Shown piece after piece: positions 1 to 6,899 of a stretch of 26,245 nucleotides of DNA (the stretch's first letter is position 1; each line of letters starts with the position of its first letter). A program made the position numbers and the translations under genes. Source of the DNA: DATEUP01 sp041485285 (lineage in GTDB: Archaea > Thermoplasmatota > DTKX01 > DATEUP01); assembly GCA_041485285.1 (NCBI GenBank), contig JBGPJF010000030.1:1-26245 (forward strand), read 5' to 3'. The notes beneath the pieces were generated by a model. The model saw nothing but the letters and a program-made list of their open reading frames with translations, did no database searches and had not been told where the DNA came from.

Positions 1-44
1 ATCACTTCCTTGGCGGTGTAGGTCTTGTTCTTCGATGGGTCCAA
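1..44 (-). CDS. 5' end of an unidentified gene running off the left edge
   Basis: Reading leftward from a TTG codon at 44-42 gives an open frame of 14 codons, MDPSKNKTYTAKEV, that is cut by the window edge. The start is supported by a perfect AGGAGG eight bases upstream (complement of 53-58) and by a TATA-like box a further 50 bases away. The YTAKEV end resembles the beginning of a MerR-type or excisionase-type helix-turn-helix, but 14 residues cannot identify a family. The gene is divergent from the aldolase/dehydrogenase gene. Confidence 0.5.
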   Translation of the reverse strand, partial: MDPSKNKTYTAKEV

Positions 45-52
45 AGTCGGTT

Positions 53-58
53 CCTCCT
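53..58 (-). promoter_or_regulatory. Shine-Dalgarno site AGGAGG
   Basis: A perfect AGGAGG on the minus strand, eight bases before the TTG start at 44. It decides the start of the gene leaving the left edge. It stands out because most genes in this window lack such a site. Confidence 0.6.
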
Positions 59-110
59 GGGGGTTGATGGCGCCGCGCGGGCGCAACCAAAGCCGGACAC
101 TATCGTGGAC

Positions 111-118
111 ATATATAA
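111..118 (-). promoter_or_regulatory. TATA box (ATATATAA)
   Basis: This near-symmetric AT run in GC-rich surroundings fits an archaeal box A. On the minus strand it would place transcription start near position 88 and give a leader of about 44 bases that contains the AGGAGG site. It could also read rightward, but the aldolase gene has its own better-placed box at 343-351. Confidence 0.55.
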
Positions 119-342
119 GGAAAATACTCAAAATCATGATACAATCGCGTGAACAATCCGTCTCAATTGAAACGATCGTCCAGGGAACACGCGCAGTACG
201 CAACGCGCCCAAACATGCGTTGGGCCGCACGCCGGCCGCAAAGCGCGTGGTGCGCGAGCGCTTTCGCGGCGCAGCTTGCGGTCTTCCACGGGAAGCGGCC
301 GTTCGCGTCCCGGCGAAGATGCGCGCGCCGTCGCCGGGCAAT
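119..342. other. Intergenic stretch without a recognisable gene
   Basis: Between the TATA box and the aldolase promoter the first ~60 bases are AT-richer and the remainder is GC-rich. A 73-codon frame at 149-370 is strongly Arg/Ala-rich, matches no family I know and has no fitting start signal. I see no RNA gene, hairpin plus T-tract, or repeat here. Confidence 0.4.
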
Positions 343-351
343 GATTAAAAC
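343..351 (+). promoter_or_regulatory. TATA-like box for the aldolase/dehydrogenase gene
   Basis: GATTAAAAC is centred about 28 bases before the ATG at 375, the distance expected if transcription begins at the start codon. This favours ATG 375 over the TTG one codon earlier. Confidence 0.5.
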
Positions 352-374
352 GGCCGAGCCCGTGCGCTGAATTG

Positions 375-2435
375 ATGAAGTCGCGCTGGGACGACGGCCA
401 AATCCATGGCAAGAGCGACCTCGACCACCTGATCTACGCCTCCCGGCTGATCGGCGCGGAGGAGTCGCTCGTCCTCTGGGGCGGCGGCAACACCTCCGTG
501 AAGCTGCGCGCCAACGACTTCCGCGGCCGCGAGACCGACGTGATGTGGATCAAAGGGTCGGGCTCCGACCTGAAGAGCATCGAGGCGAAGCACTTCGCAG
601 GCGTTGTGCTCGAGGACGTGCGGCCGCTGCTTCAGCGCACCCAGGAGATGGACGACGACGCGATGGTCGCGTACCTTGCCAACTGCCTAACGGACCCGAA
701 GGCTCCCCGGCCGTCGATCGAGACGCTCCTCCATGGGTTCCTCGCAGCGAAGTTCATCATCCACACGCACGCGGACCTCATCCAGGCGCTCACGAACAAC
801 GAGAAGGGCGAGGAGGCGGTGAAGGCCTGCTTCGGGAACGAAGCGGTGGTCGTCCCCTACCAGCGCCCCGGGTTCAAGCTCTCGCGGATGGTGTACGACG
901 CGGTGGCCGCCAAGCCCGCGGCGCGCTTCCTCGTCTTGCGAAAGCACGGCCTGATCACGTGGGGCGAAACGGCCAAGGAAGCCTACGAGCGCACCATCGA
1001 GGCAATCACGCGCGTCGAGGGGTACATCGCCACGGCGGGCAAGGGGAAGGACCCGACCGAGGAGCGCGCCACTGAGCCGCTTGCGCCGGAGGAGCGCCGG
1101 CGCCTCTACGCGACCGTCGCGCCCATCCTGCGCGGCGTGCTCTCGAAGAGCAGGCGAGTGGTGCTGCGCTTCGACGATTCCGACGACATCATGGCGTTTG
1201 TCTGTTGCCGCGACGCGAAGAAGCTGGCCCAGGTGGGCCCCGCTACCCCCGACCACGTGCTTTCGACGCGTGTTTGGCCCGCATTCATCGACTGGCGGCC
1301 GCCCGACGGGGAGACCGCGCTCCAGGAAGCGCTGATCGAAGGCGTCGGGGCGTGGCTTCGCCGCGACGAGAACTACTACAAGTCGCATTCCGATGGGAAA
1401 TTGGCCCGCCTCGACGCGTACCCGCGCGTCGTGCTCGTGCCGGGGCTCGGCATGGTCACGGCCGCGCCCGAGGCGCGGCGCACGCGGGTGATCGCGGACA
1501 TCTACCACCACACCGCGAATGTGATCCGCAACGCGCAGCGGCTCGCGCACTACGTTTCGCTCACCGAAGCCGAAGCGTACGGCGTGGACTACTGGCCGCT
1601 CGAATTGTACAAGCTGACGCTCGCGCCCCCCGAGAAGGAGTTCTCGCGCCGCATCGTGATCGTCACGGGCGGCGGCAGCGGGATCGGCCGCGTGACGGCC
1701 GCGCGCTTTGCCGATGCGGGCGCCCACGTCGTGGTGACCGACATCGTGTTGGCCGCCGCCGAGCAAGTCGCGGCGGAGATTGTGGCGAAGTACCCCGACC
1801 GCGCGCTGGCCGCCGATATGAACGTCACCAGCGAGGCGTCGGTCAAAGACGCCTTTGATGCGGCGGTCGCCGCCTACGGCGGCGTCGATGTTGTGTTCTC
1901 AAACGCGGGGATCGCGATCTCCGCGCCCATCGAGACGATGGCGCTCGCCGAGTGGCAAAAGTCGCACGACGTCAATACGACGGGCCACTTCCTGGTCGCG
2001 CAAGCGGCCCTGAAGATCATGAGGAAGCAGGCGCTCGGCGGCGCGATCGTGCTGAACGCCTCCAAAAACGTCACGGCCCCTGGGAAGGACTTCGGCGCGT
2101 ATTCGGCATCCAAAGCCGCGGCCGCCCAGCTCTGCCGCATCGTCGCCATCGAGGGCGCGGACTTCGGCGTGCGCGCGAACATGGTGAACCCGGACGCCGT
2201 GTTCCAAGGGACCATGCTCTGGTCGAAAGAGATGCGCGAGAACCGCGCGAAGGCCCAGGGGATCGCGGCAGACAAGGTCGAGGAGTTCTACAAGAACCGG
2301 AGCCTGCTGAAGCTGCCGGTCCTCCCGGAGGACGTGGCCGAAGCCGTGATGTTCCTAGCCTCCGACCGCTCCGCGAAGACGACGGGCGCGATGCTACCCG
2401 TGGACGGCGGGGTCGTGGGCGCGTTCCCGCGATAG
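375..2435 (+). CDS. Bifunctional class II aldolase / short-chain dehydrogenase (rhamnulose-phosphate aldolase type)
   Basis: This 686-residue cytoplasmic protein joins two enzymes. Residues 1 to about 400 form a class II (zinc) aldolase: GGGNTS at 36-41 binds phosphate in this family, H130-T-H132 are typical zinc ligands, and KHGLITWGE begins at 190. Residues from about 425 form an SDR Rossmann domain with TGGGSGIG near 431-438, N510-A-G, catalytic S563, Y576 and K580, all intact. The length and order match the bacterial YuxG/RhaEW type, which splits rhamnulose-1-phosphate into dihydroxyacetone phosphate and lactaldehyde and then oxidises lactaldehyde. Other deoxysugar phosphates remain possible because no rhamnose isomerase or kinase gene is seen beside it. 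The start is set by the TATA-like box at 343-351. It stands alone on its strand here; the antiporter gene follows after 70 bases with its own promoter-like box. Confidence 0.88.
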   Translation: MKSRWDDGQIHGKSDLDHLIYASRLIGAEESLVLWGGGNTSVKLRANDFRGRETDVMWIKGSGSDLKSIEAKHFAGVVLEDVRPLLQRTQEMDDDAMVAYLANCLTDPKAPRPSIETLLHGFLAAKFIIHTHADLIQALTNNEKGEEAVKACFGNEAVVVPYQRPGFKLSRMVYDAVAAKPAARFLVLRKHGLITWGETAKEAYERTIEAITRVEGYIATAGKGKDPTEERATEPLAPEERRRLYATVAPILRGVLSKSRRVVLRFDDSDDIMAFVCCRDAKKLAQVGPATPDHVLSTRVWPAFIDWRPPDGETALQEALIEGVGAWLRRDENYYKSHSDGKLARLDAYPRVVLVPGLGMVTAAPEARRTRVIADIYHHTANVIRNAQRLAHYVSLTEAEAYGVDYWPLELYKLTLAPPEKEFSRRIVIVTGGGSGIGRVTAARFADAGAHVVVTDIVLAAAEQVAAEIVAKYPDRALAADMNVTSEASVKDAFDAAVAAYGGVDVVFSNAGIAISAPIETMALAEWQKSHDVNTTGHFLVAQAALKIMRKQALGGAIVLNASKNVTAPGKDFGAYSASKAAAAQLCRIVAIEGADFGVRANMVNPDAVFQGTMLWSKEMRENRAKAQGIAADKVEEFYKNRSLLKLPVLPEDVAEAVMFLASDRSAKTTGAMLPVDGGVVGAFPR

Positions 2436-2456
2436 CGCGCCGGCTCCCGTCCCGGC

Positions 2457-2467
2457 AAAATACAAAT
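2457..2467 (+). promoter_or_regulatory. TATA-like box for the antiporter gene
   Basis: AAAATACAAAT is centred about 44 bases before the TTG start at 2506. Transcription would begin near 2488 and give an ~18-base leader that includes the GGGAG site at 2494-2498. Confidence 0.4.
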
Positions 2468-2493
2468 GGGGCACGACCCTCGGCTCGCACGGC

Positions 2494-2498
2494 GGGAG
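2494..2498 (+). promoter_or_regulatory. Shine-Dalgarno-like GGGAG
   Basis: GGGAG lies seven bases before the TTG at 2506 and supports that unusual start codon. No ATG exists in frame near the conserved N-terminal membrane segment. Confidence 0.4.
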
Positions 2499-2505
2499 TG
2501 GGCGC

Positions 2506-3789
2506 TTGGCCGACATCGTGGTCCAGCTCCTCGGCATCCTTTTTGCGATGTTCGTCGCCGCCCGGGTGCTCGGGCGCGCGGTCGAACGGGTGGGCCAGCC
2601 CGGCGTCATCGGCGAGATTGCCGCGGGCATCCTGCTTGGCCCCTCCGCCCTCTCGATCGTGAATCCGGCGAGCCCCGACTATGGCCTCGCGCTCGAAGCG
2701 CTGGCCGAGATCGGCATCGTGGTTCTCCTCTTTTCCGTGGGCCTGGAGACGCGCATCGGCGACCTCAAGAAGGTCGGCGGGGCCGCTACCCAGACCGCGA
2801 TGCTCGGCGTCGTGGCCCCCTTCGCCGCTGGGGCCGCGCTCCTCCTTGCGGTCGGCTACGACTGGCACGCAGCACTGTTCGTCGGGACGGCCATGGTCGC
2901 GACCTCGGTCGGGATCACCGCACGCGTCCTTGCGGACCTGCACATGACGCAGACGAAGACGGCGAAAGTCATCCTCGGCGCCGCGGTCATCGACGACATC
3001 CTCGGCATGATCGTGCTGGCCGTGGTGGGTGTCATTGCGGGGGGCCAGTCAGGCGGGATCGTGGAGATCCTCGTCGTGATCGGCGAGGCCCTGCTCTTCG
3101 TCATCCTCACGCTGACCTTCCTGCCCCGCGTCGTCGAACGGCTGGCCGGCGAGCGCGCGCTCATGGAGGGGAAGAAGGTCCACGACCCGCGCCTCGACTT
3201 CCTGAAGCCGGTGAGCAGCCGCGAGTCGGCCTTCGTGCTGGCGATCGCGATGTGCCTCGGGCTTGCGGCAGTGTCCTCCTTCGTCCGCCTTGCCCCCATC
3301 ATCGGCGCGTTCATCGCGGGTGTGGCGTTTGCCGAGGTGGAAAAACGCTACCAACTCCACGAGCACCTCGAGCCCGTGCGCATGCTGCTCGTGCCGTTCT
3401 TCTTCGTGCTGATGGGCGCGAAGGTGAGCCTCGCCGCCTTCGGGGCGAACCCGTCGCTTCTCCTGCTTGCCGCGGGCCTCACCGCCGTAGCGGTAGCGAC
3501 GAAGTACTACCCGTGCCGGTTCGGCGCGCGGTCGCTCGGGCCGGAAGCGGCCCGCGCCGTTGGCTTCGGGATGATCCCGCGGGGGGAAGTGGGGCTGATC
3601 GTGGCCGCGATCGCGCTGAACCTCGCGATCATCGATGCGTCGCTCTTCTCGGTCGTCGTTCTCATGGCCCTCGGCACGAGCTTCGCGGCACCGCCGCTGC
3701 TGCGCCGCGCGATGGGCGTGGGCACGCACGAGAAGGTGGACCGGCGCGTCGAGATTGCATCGCCGCACGAGTGGCGCCCGCCGGACTGA
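2506..3789 (+). CDS. CPA2-family cation/proton antiporter
   Basis: A 427-residue integral membrane protein of the monovalent cation:proton antiporter-2 family (KefB/GerN/NapA-like), which exchanges Na+ or K+ for H+ across the cytoplasmic membrane. It has about twelve hydrophobic segments. The family pattern VIGEIAAGILLGPSAL is at 36-51, a LFSVGLE element near 79-85 and a VIDDILGMIVLAV helix near 164-176; the paired Asp residues there are the usual ion-binding site. The GMIPRGEVGLI element near 351-361 is also typical. There is no C-terminal TrkA-N/RCK domain, so nucleotide gating as in KefB/C is not expected. The TTG start is supported by the upstream GGGAG and TATA-like box. It converges with the ACT-domain gene with no gap. 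Confidence 0.88.
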   Translation: MADIVVQLLGILFAMFVAARVLGRAVERVGQPGVIGEIAAGILLGPSALSIVNPASPDYGLALEALAEIGIVVLLFSVGLETRIGDLKKVGGAATQTAMLGVVAPFAAGAALLLAVGYDWHAALFVGTAMVATSVGITARVLADLHMTQTKTAKVILGAAVIDDILGMIVLAVVGVIAGGQSGGIVEILVVIGEALLFVILTLTFLPRVVERLAGERALMEGKKVHDPRLDFLKPVSSRESAFVLAIAMCLGLAAVSSFVRLAPIIGAFIAGVAFAEVEKRYQLHEHLEPVRMLLVPFFFVLMGAKVSLAAFGANPSLLLLAAGLTAVAVATKYYPCRFGARSLGPEAARAVGFGMIPRGEVGLIVAAIALNLAIIDASLFSVVVLMALGTSFAAPPLLRRAMGVGTHEKVDRRVEIASPHEWRPPD

Positions 3790-3792
3790 TCA
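3787..3792. other. Back-to-back convergent stop codons (TGATCA)
   Basis: The antiporter TGA (3787-3789) and the ACT-gene TGA on the other strand (3790-3792) are directly adjacent and form the palindrome TGATCA. No base separates the two coding regions, so any terminator for either transcript must lie inside the opposite gene. Confidence 0.85.
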
Positions 3793-4176
3793 GCGCTGGA
3801 GCGCCTTCCGCGCGGCTTTGATGTCCGACACTTCGAAGATGATCTCGGTGCGCTTGCCGTCGGGCGCGGCCGCGAGGAACCCCCCTTCGATGTTGATGCC
3901 GGCCTTCCCGAGGTTCTCGGCGTACGCTGCGAGCTCGCCGGGCGTGTCGGACGCGGGCAGCGCGAGCACCTCGAGGCGGCGCACCTTGTAGCCCGCTTTT
4001 GTGAGCGCCCTTTCGGCGGCGTCGGGGTCGTCGACGACGAACCGAACTTCGTCGGTCTTGCCGGCGAGCACCGCGGCAAACGCGCGGATGTTCACGTTCT
4101 CGCGCCCGATGGCTCCCGCCGCATCGGCAAGGACTCCCGGGCGGTTGGGCAAGTTCGCAATGAGTTCGGTCGGCAT
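3790..4176 (-). CDS. Tandem ACT-domain protein
   Basis: A 128-residue soluble protein built of two ACT domains and nothing else. The first covers about residues 1-65 and has the typical LPNRPGVLADAAGAIGRENV loop and helix; the second covers about 68-128, with DTPGELAAYAENLGKAGINI. ACT pairs bind amino acids or other small ligands and regulate enzymes or transcription; free-standing double-ACT proteins are common in archaea and their ligands are usually unknown. I chose the ATG at 4176; a TTG two codons earlier (4182) is possible. A weak AT-rich element (GATAAC, 4209-4214) lies upstream. Its stop codon abuts the antiporter stop. The neighbouring methyltransferase gene ends 64 bases upstream on the same strand. 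Confidence 0.8.
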   Translation of the reverse strand: MPTELIANLPNRPGVLADAAGAIGRENVNIRAFAAVLAGKTDEVRFVVDDPDAAERALTKAGYKVRRLEVLALPASDTPGELAAYAENLGKAGINIEGGFLAAAPDGKRTEIIFEVSDIKAARKALQR

Positions 4177-4240
4177 TGGCAACCCCAGAAGGCCTCAGGC
4201 CGGGCGGGCGATAACCCTTGCCTGCTGCGCCTTCGGGGGC

Positions 4241-5107
4241 TTATTTGGACGCCCCGAGGTAGTAGATCGGCCACAGCACCTCGAACTGCCCGCCATGGAT
4301 GAGGTGGCCAAGCGAGGCGCGCGCGTCGGTGAAGAAGGCGTCGCGCGACGCGGACATCATTTCGCTAAGCTCCATCGTGGGGACGGCGCGGGCAAGGCGC
4401 GCTTCGAGGAACGATTCCTGCGTGAAGCCGTGGAGCGTGTGGGTGACGGTCGCGCCCGTGACCGCCGAGAAGCCGGCGGCCTTGAGGGCTTTCTCGAAGG
4501 CCTGCCGCGTGTTGAGGGGCTCGGTCGCCATCCCCCACACCGCGAGCGCTTCGCGCAAACGGCGAAGGCGGGCGGACGGGTGCTCGGTCTTGCGCTTGGC
4601 AAACACGTCGTCGAGGATGCGGGCCGCCGCGACCTGATCGATGTGCCAGTCGGACCACGAGAGGCGGCCGCCGGGCTTCAGCACGCGGCGCACATCAAAG
4701 AGAACCTCGTTCATGCCGAGGAAGGGGATGCCGCAGTTCGACACGACCACGTCGAACCAGTCGTCGGGGAAGTCCAGGGTGGTCGCGTCCATCTGCAGGA
4801 CTTTGATGTTGGAACCCGCGTTTGCAGCGGCGCGCTTGGCGCGCTCGGCCATCTGCTGGGACTTGTCGATGCCGACCGCGCGCCCCTCGGAGCCAAGAAG
4901 CGGGGCGGCCATCAAGAGCGCGGTGCCCGTGCCGGTGCCGATGTCGAGCAGGCGTTCGCCGGACTTTGGCCCGGCGCGGCGAACGACTTCAGCGGCAAAG
5001 TCGCGGAAAACGGGCGCCCAGTAGCGCTCCCACACCTCCGAGTCGGCGTCCCATAGGTCGGCAAGAACTGCGCGAGCTTCTTGGGCGTCCGTGGCCGATC
5101 CCCGCAA
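4241..5107 (-). CDS. Class I SAM-dependent methyltransferase
   Basis: A 288-residue soluble methyltransferase of the UbiE/COQ5 or Methyltransf_11/25 type. Motif I (LLDIGTGTGTALL) lies at about residues 53-65, the acidic residue ending strand 2 is in AVGIDKSQQM near 77-86, and motif IV is FDVVVSNCGIPFLG. The post-motif VLKPGGRLSWSDW is typical of the family. The C-terminal third looks like a substrate-binding cap. The target cannot be read from sequence; small molecules such as quinones, lipids or arsenite are all possible. The start is a TTG placed about 22 bases from a TATA-like box (5126-5132), which fits a leaderless transcript, and no Shine-Dalgarno site is seen. Overlapping long frames on the other strand are shadows. 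Confidence 0.82.
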   Translation of the reverse strand: MRGSATDAQEARAVLADLWDADSEVWERYWAPVFRDFAAEVVRRAGPKSGERLLDIGTGTGTALLMAAPLLGSEGRAVGIDKSQQMAERAKRAAANAGSNIKVLQMDATTLDFPDDWFDVVVSNCGIPFLGMNEVLFDVRRVLKPGGRLSWSDWHIDQVAAARILDDVFAKRKTEHPSARLRRLREALAVWGMATEPLNTRQAFEKALKAAGFSAVTGATVTHTLHGFTQESFLEARLARAVPTMELSEMMSASRDAFFTDARASLGHLIHGGQFEVLWPIYYLGASK

Positions 5108-5125
5108 CAGGAGAGAGCGGGGGCG

Positions 5126-5132
5126 TTATAGG
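5126..5132 (-). promoter_or_regulatory. TATA-like box for the methyltransferase gene
   Basis: CCTATAA on the minus strand, centred about 22 bases before the TTG at 5107. It is the only AT-rich element in the 80-base gap. Confidence 0.45.
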
Positions 5133-5186
5133 TTTGCGGGAGGGGCGCCCGCTAAGTTGGCAACGGCCCCATCGCGGGGAGCCCGA

Positions 5187-5411
5187 TCACAGGCCCAATT
5201 CGCGCTTGACCTGCTCATGGGTCTTGAAACGTCCCGCCTTGAAATCGCGATGGGCGAGATCGACGGCGCGCTTCATCTCGGGGGACAATTCCTGAAGATC
5301 TTCGAGGACGCGATCGAGGACGTCATTGTAGGTCTCACGGGAGTGGATCTTCAGTGCGCGAAGGCGCGCCCTGACGGCGCGGTCGATCTGGATGGCGATC
5401 GTCCGGCGCAT
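5187..5411 (-). CDS. Ribbon-helix-helix antitoxin-like protein, no toxin beside it
   Basis: A 74-residue protein. Residues 1-10 (MRRTIAIQID) form the DNA-contacting beta strand of a ribbon-helix-helix fold. The following segment, LRALKIHSRETYNDVLDRVLED, is typical of archaeal VapB/RelB-like antitoxins, and the C-terminal segment FKTHEQVKRELGL is the usual toxin-wrapping tail. Such genes normally precede a RelE or PIN toxin gene on the same strand. Here only 80 bases follow before the methyltransferase start and no toxin frame is present, so it is either an orphan antitoxin or a free-standing regulator. ATG 5411 is preferred over TTG 5426 because a TATA-like element (5433-5437) is about 24 bases upstream of the ATG. 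Confidence 0.72.
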   Translation of the reverse strand: MRRTIAIQIDRAVRARLRALKIHSRETYNDVLDRVLEDLQELSPEMKRAVDLAHRDFKAGRFKTHEQVKRELGL

Positions 5412-5432
5412 GGGCGTTTGTGGCAAGCGCGC

Positions 5433-5437
5433 AATAT
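5433..5437 (-). promoter_or_regulatory. TATA-like element for the ribbon-helix-helix gene
   Basis: CATATTG on the minus strand, about 24 bases before the ATG at 5411. It decides for that start over the upstream TTG. Confidence 0.4.
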
Positions 5438-5474
5438 GGACGCTTGCTTAGTCCTTGAGACAAGCGCGCGACGC

Positions 5475-6170
5475 CTACAGCTTGGCCTGCTTCGCGGACT
5501 TCTTGGGCACCCTCATGTCCTCGATCGTGAGCGGCTTGCCTTGCGTCTCGACCGCCGACCAGTCGCCGCTCTTGCGCTTGGCGATGTCGCCCTTGACCTT
5601 GAACCCGGCAAGCTCCTCTTCGCCCGGCGCGCGCACACACGCGAGCAACTCCTCCTGCGAGTGCCCCTCGGGCGCGAGCCAGACCTCCGCGAGTTCGCTC
5701 GTGAGGTGGCCCACCATCCGGTCGTGGAAATGGGTGAAGAACTGGTTGGGCGGCCGCGTGCAGATCGCGAACCCGAGTTCCTCCTTGTTGTCGAGGTTCG
5801 GCCCGAGGAGCGCGGGCGTCCACATCAGCTTGCGGTCCGCGCGCCCGATGAGGTACGGGGTCTTCACGCCGTCCTCGACGATCCATTCGACGACGTAGGA
5901 GAGGCAGGCGACCGCGTGGTGTCTTCCGAACATCCCCTTCCACAGCCGGCTCTCGGTGAGGTTCTCGCTGCGGGCGTTGAACGACATGAAGCGCTTCGAG
6001 AAGCCGAACCGCGCGACCTTGTAGTCCAGGCCCTTCTCGGCCTTGACAAGCACGGGAGCCCGGACCGACGGGCGGACGAAGGGTAGCCCCTGGGGGAACT
6101 CGAGGCGCGCGCGCTGGAGCGCGTCGACCTGCTCCATGTCTTCGGCGCGGATTCCGACAAGGCCGGCCAT
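5475..6170 (-). CDS. SRAP-domain protein (YedK/HMCES-like), catalytic Cys2 absent; paralogue 1
   Basis: A 231-residue protein whose core follows the SOS-response-associated peptidase (SRAP) family, which recognises abasic sites in single-stranded DNA and crosslinks to them through Cys2. Conserved features visible are N65-A-R67-S-E69 (family NAR-E motif), E95-W96 at the end of the usual FYEW segment, and H149-D-R-M (family HDRM). These match in order and spacing the Asn, Arg, Glu and His of the YedK active site. The N terminus reads MAGLVGI instead of MCGR, so the nucleophile is missing; no in-frame start exists upstream that could supply it. The C terminus ends in a basic tail, KKSAKQAKL, shared with the paralogue at 21256-21957. 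It lies 66 bases downstream of the SET gene on the same strand. It may be an AP-site binder without crosslinking, or use another nucleophile. Confidence 0.75.
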   Translation of the reverse strand: MAGLVGIRAEDMEQVDALQRARLEFPQGLPFVRPSVRAPVLVKAEKGLDYKVARFGFSKRFMSFNARSENLTESRLWKGMFGRHHAVACLSYVVEWIVEDGVKTPYLIGRADRKLMWTPALLGPNLDNKEELGFAICTRPPNQFFTHFHDRMVGHLTSELAEVWLAPEGHSQEELLACVRAPGEEELAGFKVKGDIAKRKSGDWSAVETQGKPLTIEDMRVPKKSAKQAKL

Positions 6171-6236
6171 GGCGTACCAGGGCCGAAACGTCCAACCCGG
6201 TGATGGCTTTTTCCTGCGACCGCACGACCCGTCGGA

Positions 6237-6758
6237 TCAGCGGGCGCGCGGCTGCGCGGCTCGCGCCTGTTGGGGCGGCGCGGCGGCCGGTTCTTTGCCG
6301 AAGCGGGCGGCCGAGCGCACGGTCTTGCAGCACGAGGGCGCGCCGCACCGGCACTCCATCGACCAGAACGGGTCCTCTTCGGTGAGCGCGTAATCGATCG
6401 TGATCTCCTCGCCCGCGGCGATGGCCCGGGCCGCGACGACATGGACGAAATCCACGACGCACGCGTTCGGCTCACACGCGTGGTTGATGAAGCGGCCGAG
6501 GTTGGACTCGGATGGCTCGACCCAGCGGCCCGGCCCCGCGCCGAACCACGTGGGCCCCACGTCGAACGCGGTGTCGTACGAAGCCTCGTGCGTCCTGCCT
6601 TCGACCACGAACAGCTCTTCGCCCTTGCGGCGGGCGTCCTCCGTGTAGAGGCCGCGCCCCCGGCCCGCTGAGCCGCGCACGGTGAATCCCGGGGTGGGAA
6701 TGATGGTCTCCGTCGAAGGGCGTGTGCCCTTGTGCGCCTTGCGGACGCGCTTTGCCAT
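6237..6758 (-). CDS. SET-domain protein methyltransferase with post-SET zinc motif
   Basis: A 173-residue protein that is nearly all SET domain. SET enzymes transfer methyl groups from S-adenosylmethionine to lysines. The N-terminal GRGRGLYT motif is at 32-39, the cofactor-binding R89-F-I-N-H93-A-C95-E-P-N98 follows, and GEEITIDY ends at the catalytic Y123. A post-SET CxCx4C (C136, C138, C143) together with C95 would form the usual zinc site. The N-terminal ten residues are basic, and the C terminus is an Ala/Pro/Gln-rich tail. The pattern is that of small SET proteins in bacteria and some archaea; the substrate is not known. The ATG at 6758 directly follows an in-frame TAA, which fixes the start. 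No convincing TATA box was found in the 141 bases separating it from the beta-helix gene. Confidence 0.85.
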   Translation of the reverse strand: MAKRVRKAHKGTRPSTETIIPTPGFTVRGSAGRGRGLYTEDARRKGEELFVVEGRTHEASYDTAFDVGPTWFGAGPGRWVEPSESNLGRFINHACEPNACVVDFVHVVAARAIAAGEEITIDYALTEEDPFWSMECRCGAPSCCKTVRSAARFGKEPAAAPPQQARAAQPRAR

Positions 6759-6899
6759 TTAGACGCCTCGGCCAGACGGGCCACGGACCGCGCTGCCGCA
6801 GCGGGCACCGCGAACGCCGCTTGCCCCCGAAACACGCGTGGGGGGTTTCAAGGTTGCTGGACGGTCGACACGCGCGAGGACGTCGGGTGGTGCCCGCGC

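Noticed and set aside
149..370. 73-codon frame before the aldolase gene
   Set aside because: Arg/Ala-rich with no homology I recognise. The box at 343-351 and the start at 375 leave it without a role as an upstream gene in the same message.
4001..6086. Long plus-strand frames (351 and 331 codons) over the methyltransferase and SRAP genes
   Set aside because: Antisense shadows of genes with clear motifs on the minus strand; no independent start signals.
6831..6849. GAAAC ... GTTTC and CCCCC ... GGGGG symmetry upstream of the SET gene as a repeat unit of a CRISPR-like element
   Set aside because: It occurs once, with short arms, and there are no regularly spaced copies or cas genes.
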